Counted from the stretch's first letter, positions 1-9,938 are shown. The stretch is DNA of 64,000 nucleotides from Flavobacterium cyclinae (GCF_021172145.1 NZ_CP089095.1:1116001-1180000), one strand, 5' to 3'. Notes: generated by a model not told the origin, from the letters alone. Translations and numbers: made by a program.

Positions 1-1466
1 AAAAAGGCAATCAATTGGCGTTGGCCAGAAGAAAGCATTACACCACGCTCCTTAACGTTATAATCGTAGCCTTCAGGTAAGCTCATGATAAAATCGTGCA
101 CCCCAATTTTCTTTGCTGCAATGATTACATCTTCTCTAGTAATCGCTTCGTTATGTAGTGTAATATTGTTGTAAATGGTATCCGCAAATAAGAAAACATC
201 TTGCAATACAATCGCAATTTGCTTACGAAGACTTTCTAAAGTGTATTCGTTAATATTACGATTATCAATAGTAATTTCGCCCGAATCAATTTCGTAAAAA
301 CGATTCAATAAATTGATGATAGTCGATTTTCCAGCACCGGTACTTCCTACAATAGCAATAGTTTCGCCAGGTTGTACTTCTAAATTAATGCCTTTTAAAA
401 CTTCTTCATCTTTAATATAGCTAAAACGAACGTCTTTCAATTGAATGAATCCTTTAAAATGTGAGGCTTCAACTGTTCCTTTGTCTTGAACGTTTTCGTC
501 TTTTTCTAAAATTTCAAAAACTCTATCTGCAGCAATAATTCCCATTTGCATTACGTTGAATTTATCAGCAATTTGGCGTAATGGGTTGAATAACATGTTG
601 ATTAACATTGTATAAGCGAATAAATCTCCAACAGTGGTTAATGTGTCACCATTTATAATGGAAATTCCAGCGTAATAGACAATCGCACCAAGAGTTAACG
701 ATGAAACAATATCAGCAATAGGGAAGAAGATGGAGTTATACAAAATATTTTTCAACCAAGCTTTGTTGTGCTTTTGATTGATTTCTTTAAATTTTTCAAG
801 TTCAATCGCCTCTCTATTAAACAATTGTACAATTTTCATTCCGGTTAATCGCTCTTGTACAAAAGTATTTAGGTTGGCTACTTCGTTTCGAACTTCGTTA
901 AAAGCCACTTTCATTTTCTTTTGAAAAATATCAGTAGCGTAAATTAAGACTGGCATGGCCAAGAGTACGATTAATGATAATTTCCAGTTCATGAAGAACA
1001 TGATTCCTAAAATCACAATCATTTTAAGCACATCACTTACAATCATAAACAAACCTTGACTGAAAATACTAGCAATCGATTCAATATCCGAAACCGAGCG
1101 CGTTACCAATTTCCCAACAGGTTCATTATCAAAATACTTCATCTTAAACGAAGTGATATGATGGAATAATTTATCGCGAATGTCTTTAATAATGTCTTGT
1201 CCAAGCCAATTTGCCCAATAGGTAAAGTAAAATTGTGCTAAAACCTCTAACAAAAGTACAACTGCCATTAAAACTACATAGAGAAGTAATCCGTGTTTAT
1301 CTTCAGGTTTGATGTATTCGTCTACCGTTTGTTTCAATAAATACGGACGCGCTGCAGCGAAAATAGAAAGTAAGATAGCCCAAACGATTACCCAATTGAA
1401 CCTTTTTTGGTAAGGCTTCGCATAGAGCAATACTTTTTTTAATGAATTGGATTTAATGAGCTTCAT
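1..1466 (-). CDS. ABC exporter, MsbA/lipid-A type (3' end cut by window)
   Basis: Half-size ABC exporter with a fused membrane domain and ATPase; family members flip lipids or export drugs across the inner membrane. Reading left from the ATG at 1466 there are 488 codons without a stop. The N-terminal three quarters is hydrophobic (type I exporter membrane domain). A Walker A motif (GSTGAGKST) lies at about residues 374-382 and an SSGQRQ signature at about residue 475. Walker B and the C-terminus lie beyond base 1, so about 100 residues are missing. truA ends only 38 bp upstream on the same strand, so the two are probably co-transcribed. The substrate cannot be told from sequence. Confidence 0.9.
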   Translation of the reverse strand, partial: MKLIKSNSLKKVLLYAKPYQKRFNWVIVWAILLSIFAAARPYLLKQTVDEYIKPEDKHGLLLYVVLMAVVLLLEVLAQFYFTYWANWLGQDIIKDIRDKLFHHITSFKMKYFDNEPVGKLVTRSVSDIESIASIFSQGLFMIVSDVLKMIVILGIMFFMNWKLSLIVLLAMPVLIYATDIFQKKMKVAFNEVRNEVANLNTFVQERLTGMKIVQLFNREAIELEKFKEINQKHNKAWLKNILYNSIFFPIADIVSSLTLGAIVYYAGISIINGDTLTTVGDLFAYTMLINMLFNPLRQIADKFNVMQMGIIAADRVFEILEKDENVQDKGTVEASHFKGFIQLKDVRFSYIKDEEVLKGINLEVQPGETIAIVGSTGAGKSTIINLLNRFYEIDSGEITIDNRNINEYTLESLRKQIAIVLQDVFLFADTIYNNITLHNEAITREDVIIAAKKIGVHDFIMSLPEGYDYNVKERGVMLSSGQRQLIAF

Positions 1467-1504
1467 TTATCTATTTCTTTATTCTTTGTTCTGTTTTCTA
1501 AAAT

Positions 1505-2251
1505 CTATTTTCTATAATCAATATATGGATATTTTACTTTCACCAAATACAATCCGTGTGCTGGAACTGAAAATCCGGCTTTTCCTCTGTTTTTACTTTC
1601 GATGATGGTGCGTAAATCAGCGACTTCTATTTTGCCTAAACCAATGTTTACCATAGTTCCCACAATAGCTCTCACCATATTGCGTAAAAATCGATCAGCA
1701 GTGATGGTAAAGATAAGCTGATTTCCTGATTGTTTCCAATGTGCTTCCGAAATTTTACAATTAAAGGTATTCACATCGGTATGTACTTTCGAAAAACACT
1801 CAAAATCAATGTATTCGAATAAAATTTTACAGGCTTCATTCATTTTATCCAAATCCAAATGATGGGAATGATACCAACTTCCATGAGTAATAAACGCATC
1901 TTTAAATGTGTGGATGTAATATTCGTAAGTTCTCGAAGTCGCATCAAAACGCGCATGAGCATCATCAGCTACTTTGAAAAGACGATACACTACAATCGAC
2001 GGCGGTAAAAACGAATTCAATTTGTGTGTCCAATAGTCGGAATCCAATTCCAAATTACTTTCAAAATGCGCATACATTTGCTTGGCATGTACTCCTGAAT
2101 CAGTTCTTCCGGCACCTACGATGGCGATAGTTTCTCTGAAAAGGGTAGAAAGCGCCTTTTCCAAAGTTTCCTGTACCGAAGCGGCGTCAGGCTGACTCTG
2201 AAATCCGTGAAAGTTTTTTCCGTTATAGGCAAATTCTATGAAATATCTCAA
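1505..2251 (-). CDS. truA: tRNA pseudouridine synthase A
   Basis: Converts uridines 38-40 in the anticodon stem of tRNAs to pseudouridine. The 248-residue length is normal for TruA. The catalytic motif GRTDSGVHA is present with the nucleophilic aspartate at residue 51, and the later RFLRNMVR motif of the RNA-binding cleft is intact. The ATG opens directly on the usual RYFIEFAYNG beginning. It sits upstream of the ABC exporter gene on the minus strand with a 38-bp gap, suggesting one transcript. Confidence 0.95.
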   Translation of the reverse strand: MRYFIEFAYNGKNFHGFQSQPDAASVQETLEKALSTLFRETIAIVGAGRTDSGVHAKQMYAHFESNLELDSDYWTHKLNSFLPPSIVVYRLFKVADDAHARFDATSRTYEYYIHTFKDAFITHGSWYHSHHLDLDKMNEACKILFEYIDFECFSKVHTDVNTFNCKISEAHWKQSGNQLIFTITADRFLRNMVRAIVGTMVNIGLGKIEVADLRTIIESKNRGKAGFSVPAHGLYLVKVKYPYIDYRK

Positions 2252-2336
2252 AATTGGCTTTTTCGTTTTCTTAAATAGCTTGCAAATTTACAAAATTCAA
2301 AAGTAAAGTTCGTTTCAAATTGTGATAATAAAAACT

Positions 2337-2344
2337 TAATTTTG
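2337..2344 (+). promoter_or_regulatory. Putative Bacteroidota -7 box
   Basis: TAATTTTG matches the TANNTTTG -7 element of Bacteroidota sigma factors and lies 4 bp before the ATG at 2349, implying a very short leader. The -33 match upstream (TTTC at 2313) is weak. Confidence 0.35.
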
Positions 2345-2348
2345 CTTT

Positions 2349-2843
2349 ATGAAGAAAATTCTTTTGTTATCCGATACGCACAGTCACCTTGATGATGCCA
2401 TTTTAAAATACGTCAATCAAGCTGATGAAGTTTGGCACGCAGGTGATATTGGAAATTTAGAAATCACCGATACGATTAAAGAATTAAAACCACTTCGTGC
2501 CGTTTATGGCAACATCGACGATGAAAAAGCGCGTTTAGAATTCCCGTTAAACAATCGTTTTTTCTGTGAAGGAGTTGATGTTTGGATTACTCATATTGGG
2601 GGTTATCCCGACAAATACAATCAGGCAATTCGTGCCGAAATCACAAAAAATCCTCCGAAATTATTTATTTGTGGCCACTCGCATATTCTAAAAGTCCAAT
2701 TCGACAAGAAGTTGAATTTATTGCATATGAATCCGGGTGCTTGTGGAAAATATGGTTTTCACCATGTTCGTACGATGTTGCGTTTTGAAATTGATGGCGA
2801 TAAAATTCAGAGTTTGGAAGTAATTGAACTAGGAAAGAAATAG
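2349..2843 (+). CDS. YfcE/MJ0936-type metallophosphoesterase
   Basis: Small calcineurin-like phosphodiesterase, 164 residues. The metal-ligand motifs appear in order: DTH near residue 9, GD near 33, GNID near 55 and GHSH near 118. The family hydrolyses phosphodiester bonds with two bound metal ions, but the natural substrate is usually unknown. It stands alone between truA (divergent) and the DUF4293 gene (convergent). Confidence 0.85.
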   Translation: MKKILLLSDTHSHLDDAILKYVNQADEVWHAGDIGNLEITDTIKELKPLRAVYGNIDDEKARLEFPLNNRFFCEGVDVWITHIGGYPDKYNQAIRAEITKNPPKLFICGHSHILKVQFDKKLNLLHMNPGACGKYGFHHVRTMLRFEIDGDKIQSLEVIELGKK

Positions 2844-2894
2844 TCTTAAGTATTCAGTTGCAGTTTTCAGTCACAGTGTTTAGTTTAAATAAAA

Positions 2895-2923
2895 AAAATC
2901 CGAAACTTTCGAATCGGATTTTT
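2895..2923. terminator. Bidirectional intrinsic terminator
   Basis: AAAATCCGA pairs with TCGGATTTT around a 10-nt loop, with an A-run before and a T-run after. It lies between two convergent genes (2349-2843 and 2952-3362) and could serve both. Confidence 0.75.
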
Positions 2924-2951
2924 CACGCACTAATAAACTAAGATGATAGGT

Positions 2952-3362
2952 TTATCGTAATCGATCAACAGATTTTACGAGATCTTCGTCCTTTTTTATT
3001 GCCTTGTTGGCCAAGACTAATAAAACGATAGAAATTGCAGGAAGAAACATCCCAATACCCTTCTCAGAAACTTCCGTTTCTCCGGATAAGTTTAGCGAGC
3101 GATACACAAAAAATCCTAGTAAAATAAAGTTAAATATCATGTTCAATCTGTTCAATACAAATTGATGTTGTCTCTTTTTAAAATTTAAAATACTAAAAAT
3201 CGCTAATAATGCTGAAACGACAAATAAAACAATATACAATAAAGATGAAGTAAAAAACACTTCTTTTTTATCGGTTGTTGTCCATAAAGAAAACACAAAA
3301 GGCAAAGCGCCCATCGCAATAGCGCTGATAGCCATATAAACCGTTTGAATTCTTTGTATCAT
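2952..3362 (-). CDS. DUF4293 membrane protein
   Basis: 136-residue integral membrane protein with four predicted hydrophobic segments (about residues 8-28, 40-62, 75-92 and 104-120). It begins MIQRIQTVYM, typical of DUF4293, a Bacteroidota-specific family usually found next to rho, as here where it is divergent from rho. No function is known and no catalytic motif is visible. Confidence 0.8.
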   Translation of the reverse strand: MIQRIQTVYMAISAIAMGALPFVFSLWTTTDKKEVFFTSSLLYIVLFVVSALLAIFSILNFKKRQHQFVLNRLNMIFNFILLGFFVYRSLNLSGETEVSEKGIGMFLPAISIVLLVLANKAIKKDEDLVKSVDRLR

Positions 3363-3548
3363 TTCAAATTATTTTGTTGAGCAAAAATAGTATTTCTTTT
3401 CAATTAAAACTATTGTTATATTCAAATTTATTCGTATTATTGCAATGTATTAGTCGTAAGTACTTCATTCTACGACACCTTACATCTCAAAAAAAATCCA
3501 TCATTTTTTGTTTTTAACTCAATCAACAATTTTATTCAACTTATATCC

Positions 3549-5300
3549 ATGTTTGATATTGAAGTATTAAAGGAGATGAAACTCTCTGATTTGCAAGAGA
3601 TTGCAAAAGTTGCGAAAATCAATAAATACCGTTCGCTAAAAAAAGACGATTTGGTATATATGATTTTAGATTTGCAAGCGGCACAACCTGAAGTTATTAA
3701 ATCAGAAAAAACTCCTGAACCAACGGCTGAAAAGCCTAAAGAAAAAAGAGCAAGAATTGCTCCCAAAAAGGATAATGCTAAACCAACTGTAGAAAAGAAA
3801 GATTTGTTTTCTGAACCTGTAAAAGTGGAAGAGAAACAACCAGAGAAGAAAGAAACAGAAGTTTTAGAAGCGGCTCCAAAAACAAGTACAAAATCACCTC
3901 GTAAAGATTTTAAAAATAAGAAGCCTTTACCTACTGAAAACAAAGAAGAAGTTACTGCTTCTGAAGAAAAAGCTACAACTGAAACCATAGTAGCCGAAAA
4001 CACCTCAAAAGAAAAGATTCAGCCTAAAAATCCAAATCATAAAGCGAATCAAAATAATCCCAACCATCCTGATTACAAAAAGAATATTGCTACTGAAGGA
4101 ACAAATGGTACAAATGGGAATACTAATAAAAATCAGAACCCACATCAGAATAAAAAACCAAATTTCAGAGAACCTGATTATGAGTTCGACGGAATTATCG
4201 AAAGTGAAGGTGTTTTAGAAATGATGCCGGATGGTTACGGTTTTTTACGTTCGTCTGATTACAACTATTTAGCATCTCCAGATGATATTTATTTGTCAAC
4301 TTCTCAAATTCGTTTGTTCGGATTAAAAACGGGTGATACAGTAAAAGGAGTAGTGCGTCCTCCAAAAGAAGGAGAAAAATATTTCCCATTGGTAAAAGTA
4401 TTGAAAATCAACGGTCATGACCCACAAGTCGTGCGTGATAGAATTGCTTTTGATCATTTAACGCCAATTTTCCCAAAAGAAAAATTCAATTTAGCAGAAC
4501 GTAGTAGTACTATTTCAACTCGTATTATTGATTTGTTTTCGCCAATTGGAAAAGGACAACGTGGTATGATTGTAGCCCAACCAAAAACGGGTAAAACGAT
4601 GTTGTTAAAAGATGTTGCGAATGCTATTGCTGCGAATCATCCTGAAGTTTATTTAATTGTATTATTGATTGATGAACGTCCAGAAGAGGTAACAGATATG
4701 CAACGTAGCGTACGTGGTGAAGTAATTGCTTCTACTTTCGATAGAGAACCACAAGAGCACGTTAAGATTGCCAATATTGTTTTAGAAAAAGCAAAACGTT
4801 TAGTAGAATGTGGTCACGATGTAGTGATATTATTAGACTCGATTACTCGTTTAGCAAGAGCTTACAATACGGTACAACCAGCATCTGGAAAAGTATTGAG
4901 TGGTGGTGTTGATGCAAATGCGTTACAAAAACCAAAACGTTTCTTTGGAGCGGCTCGTAATGTAGAAAATGGAGGTTCGTTAAGTATCATTGCAACCGCA
5001 TTAACAGAAACCGGTTCTAAAATGGACGAAGTTATCTTCGAAGAATTCAAAGGAACAGGTAACATGGAATTACAGTTGGACAGAAGAATTGCCAACAAAC
5101 GTATTTTCCCTGCAATCGACTTGGTTTCTTCAAGTACGCGTCGTGATGACTTATTATTAGATGAAAATACCATTCAAAGAATGTGGATTATGCGCAAATA
5201 TTTAGCCGATATGAACCCAGTAGAAGCTATGGATTTCATCCACGACCGTTTCAAGAAAACCAGAAACAACGAAGAATTCTTAATTTCGATGAATGAATAA
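3549..5300 (+). CDS. rho: Transcription termination factor Rho, with long disordered insert
   Basis: Hexameric RNA-dependent ATPase that ends transcription. The 583-residue protein has an N-terminal Rho_N helical domain (1-45), a low-complexity Lys/Glu/Asn-rich insert (about 50-205), the cold-shock RNA-binding domain (about 210-285) and the RecA-like ATPase. Walker A reads QPKTGKT; Walker B (VVILLDS) and the Q-loop region follow. E. coli Rho has about 419 residues, so the extra length is the insert. Such disordered regions are known in Bacteroidota, and in Bacteroides thetaiotaomicron the region drives phase separation. The start is the first ATG of the conserved [10 protein letters not shown] beginning. 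Confidence 0.96.
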   Translation: MFDIEVLKEMKLSDLQEIAKVAKINKYRSLKKDDLVYMILDLQAAQPEVIKSEKTPEPTAEKPKEKRARIAPKKDNAKPTVEKKDLFSEPVKVEEKQPEKKETEVLEAAPKTSTKSPRKDFKNKKPLPTENKEEVTASEEKATTETIVAENTSKEKIQPKNPNHKANQNNPNHPDYKKNIATEGTNGTNGNTNKNQNPHQNKKPNFREPDYEFDGIIESEGVLEMMPDGYGFLRSSDYNYLASPDDIYLSTSQIRLFGLKTGDTVKGVVRPPKEGEKYFPLVKVLKINGHDPQVVRDRIAFDHLTPIFPKEKFNLAERSSTISTRIIDLFSPIGKGQRGMIVAQPKTGKTMLLKDVANAIAANHPEVYLIVLLIDERPEEVTDMQRSVRGEVIASTFDREPQEHVKIANIVLEKAKRLVECGHDVVILLDSITRLARAYNTVQPASGKVLSGGVDANALQKPKRFFGAARNVENGGSLSIIATALTETGSKMDEVIFEEFKGTGNMELQLDRRIANKRIFPAIDLVSSSTRRDDLLLDENTIQRMWIMRKYLADMNPVEAMDFIHDRFKKTRNNEEFLISMNE

Positions 5301-5308
5301 AAATAGAA

Positions 5309-5334
5309 ACTCCGATGAAAATCGGAGTTTTTTT
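5309..5334. terminator. Intrinsic terminator after rho
   Basis: ACTCCGAT and ATCGGAGT form a stem around GAAA, followed by seven T. It ends the rho transcript and abuts the stop codon of the convergent DUF1801 gene. Confidence 0.8.
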
Positions 5335-5725
5335 ATTTTAGTCTTTCCAAAATGCCTTTTCGTTTTACAATATTCTTGTAATCCCACTGAATTTCTTGTG
5401 CTTTTTGTAGCCAAGTTTTTAAATCGGTAATATCTATTTCGTTAACCGAATTATAAAAAATAGAAGCATCTTGAAATTTTGTTCCTAAAACATTGAGTTT
5501 AGTTTCTTCAAATGACTTTCCGCTCCAAAATAGCAATCGGATGCCTTTCTTTTGTTTGCTGTAACCTACAATCGGATTTTCTTCTAAAAACCAGACAGGA
5601 TGTGCATGCCAAATTTTATTTTCTGCTTCGGGTAATTGTAAGTTGATTTGTTCTGCTAATATATAACAGATTAATTTGTCTTCTGCAGATTGCGAGTTAT
5701 TATATGCCTGAATATCTAGATTCAT
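5333..5725 (-). CDS. DUF1801 (YdhG-like) protein
   Basis: 130-residue cytoplasmic protein with the DUF1801 pattern: KIWHAHPVWFL, then a GYSKQKKGIRLLFW strand. The family adopts a small alpha/beta fold with no proven enzymatic role. It is convergent with rho and separated from tpiA by a terminator, so it is probably its own unit. Confidence 0.7.
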   Translation of the reverse strand: MNLDIQAYNNSQSAEDKLICYILAEQINLQLPEAENKIWHAHPVWFLEENPIVGYSKQKKGIRLLFWSGKSFEETKLNVLGTKFQDASIFYNSVNEIDITDLKTWLQKAQEIQWDYKNIVKRKGILERLK

Positions 5726-5755
5726 AAAACTATTGTTTCAACCAAATGTAATAAA

Positions 5756-5779
5756 AAACTCCGAGAAGTCTCGGAGTTT
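5756..5779 (-). terminator. Intrinsic terminator
   Basis: A perfect 11-bp stem (AAACTCCGAGA with TCTCGGAGTTT) around a 2-nt loop, with an A-run on its left that reads as U on the minus strand. It lies about 80 bp past the tpiA stop codon. Confidence 0.65.
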
Positions 5780-5861
5780 AATAATAGTTTTATTTTGAAA
5801 TAACACATTTAAAAGATCGGTGAAAATCCGTTAAATCTATGTTATCTGTGTTCCAAACAAA

Positions 5862-6611
5862 TTAAAACCCATTTACAATAGCTAAAAAGTCATCTGCTTT
5901 TAAAGCAGCACCACCAATTAAACCACCATCCACATCAGGTTTTGAAAAGATTTCTTTGGCGTTATCTGGTTTAACACTTCCACCGTATAAAATAGTCAAG
6001 TTGTCTGCAATATCGAAACCGTACACTTTTTCTACTAACGTTCTAATGAATTTATGCATTTCTTGTGCTTGTTCCGGAGAAGCGGTTTCACCTGTTCCAA
6101 TAGCCCAAACTGGTTCGTATGCTAAAACAATATTCGCCCAATCTTTTTTTTCTAAATGGAATAATCCATCTCGTAATTGATTCTCAACAATATTAAAATG
6201 GTTATTAATTTGTCTGTCTTTTAATTCTTCTCCAAAACAGAAAATAATTCGCATTTCATGTTTTAAAGCGGTATCCACTTTACTTGCCAATAAAGCATCG
6301 GTTTCATGAAAATACGCTCGTCTTTCACTGTGACCTAAGATGACAGTGTTAACTCCAATATCAGTCAACATAGAAGCTGCAATTTCGCCTGTAAAAGCGC
6401 CACCTTCTGCTTGATGCATGTTTTGTGCAGCTACTGTAATTCCTTTCCCATTGGTTATTTCAACAGCTTTTGATAAGTTAACAAACGTTGGTGCTACAAT
6501 AATTTCAGTAGTTGTATTAGGTTTTTTTGCGATAATTTCTTCTAGTAATGCAACAGTTTCTTTTTGTGTTTTGTGCATTTTCCAATTTCCGGCAACGATA
6601 TTTTTTCTCAT
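5862..6611 (-). CDS. tpiA: Triosephosphate isomerase
   Basis: Interconverts dihydroxyacetone phosphate and glyceraldehyde 3-phosphate in glycolysis. At 249 residues it is full length. Visible catalytic elements are NWKMH (Lys near 11), the electrophilic His in GHSERR (near 95), Glu in AYEPVWAIGTG (near 164) and the phosphate-binding GGSV and GGLIGGAAL near the C-terminus. Upstream minus-strand genes encode a TlpA-like protein and a BT_3928 protein, a common Flavobacteriia order. Confidence 0.97.
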   Translation of the reverse strand: MRKNIVAGNWKMHKTQKETVALLEEIIAKKPNTTTEIIVAPTFVNLSKAVEITNGKGITVAAQNMHQAEGGAFTGEIAASMLTDIGVNTVILGHSERRAYFHETDALLASKVDTALKHEMRIIFCFGEELKDRQINNHFNIVENQLRDGLFHLEKKDWANIVLAYEPVWAIGTGETASPEQAQEMHKFIRTLVEKVYGFDIADNLTILYGGSVKPDNAKEIFSKPDVDGGLIGGAALKADDFLAIVNGF

Positions 6612-6710
6612 TAGATTATGATTTTTAATGAATTCAAAAGTACTAATTTGAATACTTTTTTGCTAGTTGATTGCAATAAAATTACGCAAAGGTTTGCGAA
6701 GATTCGACAT

Positions 6711-7211
6711 TTATTTAACCTTGTTTAATACTTCTTTTATTTTGTCAAAATCTTTTTCAATAGCTCGATATAAAACAATTTTACCCGTTTTGTCCACTAT
6801 TAAATATCTTGGAATCCAATCAACGTCTAATGATTTTCCGAATGTTCCTTTCATATTGTCACCAATGAAATAATTTTCACCTTCCACTTCATATTTTTCA
6901 ATTCCTTGAATCCATTTTTCAACTGTTTTGTCAAAGGATAAGTTTACAAAAACAACGTCTTTACCATAAGTTTGGTTTAATTTTTTTACTTCAGGCATGG
7001 CTTTTACGCAATCGGAACACCATGAAGCCCAAATTTCTATAAATATTGTCTTTCCTTCATGTTTTTTTAAGATTTCCTGAAAAGAAATTGGTTGGTCTTC
7101 AGTTGTTTTTAAAACATAATTCAAACTTTCATTTTTAAAGCTTGTTTCTTCTTTTTGTGCACATCCTAAAACGCTGATTAGCATGGTTGCTAAAACGAAT
7201 ATTTTTTTCAT
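6711..7211 (-). CDS. TlpA-like thioredoxin-fold lipoprotein
   Basis: 166-residue envelope thiol-disulfide protein. A lipoprotein signal (hydrophobic stretch ending VLGC, Cys near 17) precedes a TlpA/AhpC-TSA fold with the redox pair in WASWCSDC. The cis-proline region follows near WIPRYLIVD. Family members reduce or transfer disulfides in the periplasm. It lies between tpiA and the BT_3928 gene, which also carries a C-terminal CxxC, so the two may share electrons; that is inference. Confidence 0.85.
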   Translation of the reverse strand: MKKIFVLATMLISVLGCAQKEETSFKNESLNYVLKTTEDQPISFQEILKKHEGKTIFIEIWASWCSDCVKAMPEVKKLNQTYGKDVVFVNLSFDKTVEKWIQGIEKYEVEGENYFIGDNMKGTFGKSLDVDWIPRYLIVDKTGKIVLYRAIEKDFDKIKEVLNKVK

Positions 7212-7228
7212 ATTTTACTTTTTTAGGT

Positions 7229-7353
7229 TAAAAACACATAGGTACATAGTTTTTAGTTTAATTACTATGTATAAAAGTTTTACAGAATAAAATCTTTGGA
7301 TTTTATCACATTAGATATCGCTTTTAACTTTTCTATGTTGCTATGTGTTTAAT
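7229..7353. repeat. Inverted repeat between two minus-strand genes
   Basis: AAACACATAGG near 7230 is mirrored by CTATGTGTTT near 7343, each with a second ACATAG/CTATGT match next to it, around an 80-nt AT-rich loop. It could be a long-stem terminator or processing structure; no gene is visible here. Confidence 0.4.
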
Positions 7354-7355
7354 AA

Positions 7356-8444
7356 TTATTTTTTTAATTCCGAATACGGTTTTTTAATTAATTTTTTGAA
7401 TTCAGCTCCGTTGAATTTATTTTCATTAATGCCGTCGTAGTATTTGAATTCGTTACCATTCCAAAGATATTTTACTCCAGGTGTGTCTCTGCCATCTCCT
7501 AATTCCGTCCAAAACGGAATTACATCAATCATTTTGTATGGGAATTTAGTACCTGCAAATTCAAAGAATGTTGGAACTTTTTCAGGCTCTTCATTCATGA
7601 AAATCACATAAATAGGAGGGAAATTCTTGTCTTTTTTACGCATTTCGTTCAATTCTTTTGCGGTATCCATACAATGGTCGCAACCTGGTACAAAGTAGCA
7701 CAGAATTTTCTTATCGGTATCAATTCCTGGAAAATATTTCTCGTAACCCGATTTTACTTTTGTAGGAGTTTCTTCAGCTTTTTTTACATCAACTTCAGGA
7801 TTTTCAACTGTTGGAACATTTGTTGTTGGCACTTCAGTTTCTGGAATTTCAACTGTTAATAAAGATGTAGAATCTGCAACAACGCCTAAATTTTCTTGAA
7901 TTTCAGAAGTTGGTTCTTCCGTAACTTTTTCAACAGGGCGAATTGGAGCCAGCATAAAAAGGGCTAAAACACAACCCAAACCAACCGATTTCAACAACCA
8001 AAAATTTGATTTTCCGTCAGCAGGTAGTAATTTGATTAACCAAATTAACAATCCAATCGCAATGATGTTTTTAATGATGGCTTCTACTGGAGTCATTGGT
8101 AGTAATTCTCCAAAACAACCACAGTTTCCTGAATTTCCACTAATGAAAGTCGTGTAACTTAAGTGAATTACAAATACCGATAACAATAATATTGTAGCCG
8201 GAATCGTAATTTTTTTCAAGTAATCTTTTAATAAAATTGCAATTCCAAGGGCAAATTCAATTCCGATTAAAATTCTTGAAAAATAAGGAGCAAAACCTTC
8301 TGAAAATCCTAATGGATATAATTGTTTTACTTCAAACGTAGAAATTGCAAAATACGGCGATGGATATAATTTGGCTACAGCCGAAACAATAAATAAGGCA
8401 GAAATAATAAGGCGTAAAATCCAACTTAAGTTTTCTTTTTTCAT
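7356..8444 (-). CDS. BT_3928-family protein: DoxX/MauE-like membrane domain plus thioredoxin-like domain
   Basis: 362 residues. The N-terminal half has four transmembrane segments (about 8-28, 52-70, 80-100 and 125-170) with a CGCFGE motif typical of MauE/DoxX-like quinone-linked membrane proteins. A Pro/Glu/Thr-rich linker (about 175-230) leads to a thioredoxin-like domain with CDHC. The architecture suggests a membrane component that passes electrons between a periplasmic CxxC and a membrane cysteine pair, but this has not been shown for the family. The set with DUF1599 and folP is syntenic in Bacteroidota. Confidence 0.8.
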   Translation of the reverse strand: MKKENLSWILRLIISALFIVSAVAKLYPSPYFAISTFEVKQLYPLGFSEGFAPYFSRILIGIEFALGIAILLKDYLKKITIPATILLLSVFVIHLSYTTFISGNSGNCGCFGELLPMTPVEAIIKNIIAIGLLIWLIKLLPADGKSNFWLLKSVGLGCVLALFMLAPIRPVEKVTEEPTSEIQENLGVVADSTSLLTVEIPETEVPTTNVPTVENPEVDVKKAEETPTKVKSGYEKYFPGIDTDKKILCYFVPGCDHCMDTAKELNEMRKKDKNFPPIYVIFMNEEPEKVPTFFEFAGTKFPYKMIDVIPFWTELGDGRDTPGVKYLWNGNEFKYYDGINENKFNGAEFKKLIKKPYSELKK

Positions 8445-8504
8445 GCTTTTTTTGATTTTTGATAAAAATACAATTTACAAAAAAGGTAATGTGTTAACGA
8501 CTTG

Positions 8505-9044
8505 TTATTTATTTTCCATTAATATTAAAGCGAAAACTGAATAGTTAATCATGTCCTGGTAATTCGCGTCAATTCCTTCTGAAACTAAAGTTTTTCCTTT
8601 ATTGTCTTCGATTTGCTTTACGCGAAGTAACTTTTGAATGATTAAATCGGTTAACGAACTAACTCGCATATCGCGCCAAGCCTCGCCATAATCGTGATTT
8701 TTATTTTCCATCAAGGCTTTCGTTTCCGCGATTTTTTCATCGTATAATTGTACCGCTTCATCAGCCGACATATCAGGTTGATTGGCAACTCCTTTTTCCA
8801 TTTGAATCAAAGCCATCGCACAATAATTGATAATTCCTATGAATTCAGAAGTTTCATCTTCGTCCACTTTACGTACTTCATTTTCTTGTAAGCTTCTAAT
8901 TCTTTGCGCTTTAATAAAAATTTGGTCAGTTAAGGAAGGCAAACGTAAAACGCGCCAAGCGGTGCCGTAATCATGTGCTTTTTTTGAAAATAAATCGCGA
9001 CAAACCGCTATAACTTTATCATATTGTTGAGAAGTATTCGACAT
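8505..9044 (-). CDS. DUF1599 protein
   Basis: 179-residue protein made of two similar halves: each carries KAHDYG or KNHDYG followed by AWR and SLTDxI. This tandem arrangement defines DUF1599, whose HxxDYG motif resembles nucleotide-binding helices, but no activity is established. It is divergent from folP with only about 70 bp between start codons, so the promoters probably share that gap. Confidence 0.8.
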   Translation of the reverse strand: MSNTSQQYDKVIAVCRDLFSKKAHDYGTAWRVLRLPSLTDQIFIKAQRIRSLQENEVRKVDEDETSEFIGIINYCAMALIQMEKGVANQPDMSADEAVQLYDEKIAETKALMENKNHDYGEAWRDMRVSSLTDLIIQKLLRVKQIEDNKGKTLVSEGIDANYQDMINYSVFALILMENK

Positions 9045-9113
9045 TATTTGCTGTATATTTGTGTGAGAATTTTCAAAAGTAAGGAATTAACTCAAAATGG
9101 AAAAGAAATTAAG

Positions 9114-9935
9114 ATGAATATCAACTGCAATGGAAATTTAATCGATTTAACCACTCCAAAAGTGATGGGGATTTTGAATGTGACGCCCAATTCGTTTTAC
9201 GATGGTGGAAAGCATAAAGAAATCAATTCGATAATACATCAAGTGGATAAAATGCTATCGGAAGGAGCTGATTTCATTGATATTGGAGCATATTCGAGTA
9301 AGCCAAGTGCCGAGTTTGTTTCGGAAGATGAAGAAATTAATCGTTTGGTTCCTATTGTAAAATCATTAGTTGAAACCTTTCCTAATATTGTTTTATCAGT
9401 TGATACATTTCGAGCTCATGTTGCAAAAGCAGCAGTAGAAAATGGAGTAGCTTTAGTAAATGACATTGCCGCAGGTTTGTTGGATGATAAAATGTTGGAA
9501 ACTGTTGCCGAATTGAAAGTGCCCTACATCATGATGCACATGCGAGGCAATCCTCAAACGATGCAAAGTTTGACAGATTATAACGATATTGTTAAAGAAA
9601 TGATTTTCTACTTTTCAGAGCGAATTCAAAAGGCGAGAAGCTTTGGAATTTCGGATATTGTGATTGATCCTGGATTTGGTTTTGCCAAAACATTGGAACA
9701 GAATTACGAAGTAATGCATAAAATGGAGTTGTTCGAAATCTTAGAGTTGCCAATATTAGTAGGAGTTTCCAGAAAATCCATGATTTATAAAGTATTGGAA
9801 AGTTCGCCACAAGAAGCTTTGAATGGAACTTCTGTTTTAAATACGATTGCATTACAAAAAGGGGCAAAAATTCTGCGAGTTCACGATGTAAAAGAAGCGG
9901 TGGAATGTATAAAATTAGTCAGTAAATTAAAATAA
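9114..9935 (+). CDS. folP: Dihydropteroate synthase
   Basis: Condenses p-aminobenzoate with the pterin pyrophosphate in folate synthesis; target of sulfonamides. The ATG at 9114 gives 273 residues, opening just before the VMGILNVTPNSF loop. Other motifs are DIGAYSSKP, SVDTF, ND at the end of strand 4, IDPGFGF and the phosphate-binding GVSRKS. The open frame extends upstream to 9024, overlapping DUF1599, but the extension has no family similarity. A lipoprotein gene follows 3 bp later. Confidence 0.95.
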   Translation: MNINCNGNLIDLTTPKVMGILNVTPNSFYDGGKHKEINSIIHQVDKMLSEGADFIDIGAYSSKPSAEFVSEDEEINRLVPIVKSLVETFPNIVLSVDTFRAHVAKAAVENGVALVNDIAAGLLDDKMLETVAELKVPYIMMHMRGNPQTMQSLTDYNDIVKEMIFYFSERIQKARSFGISDIVIDPGFGFAKTLEQNYEVMHKMELFEILELPILVGVSRKSMIYKVLESSPQEALNGTSVLNTIALQKGAKILRVHDVKEAVECIKLVSKLK

Positions 9936-9938
9936 AGA

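Noticed and set aside
9024..9113. Upstream extension of folP
   Set aside because: It overlaps the divergent DUF1599 gene and lacks family similarity; ATG 9114 fits the conserved start.
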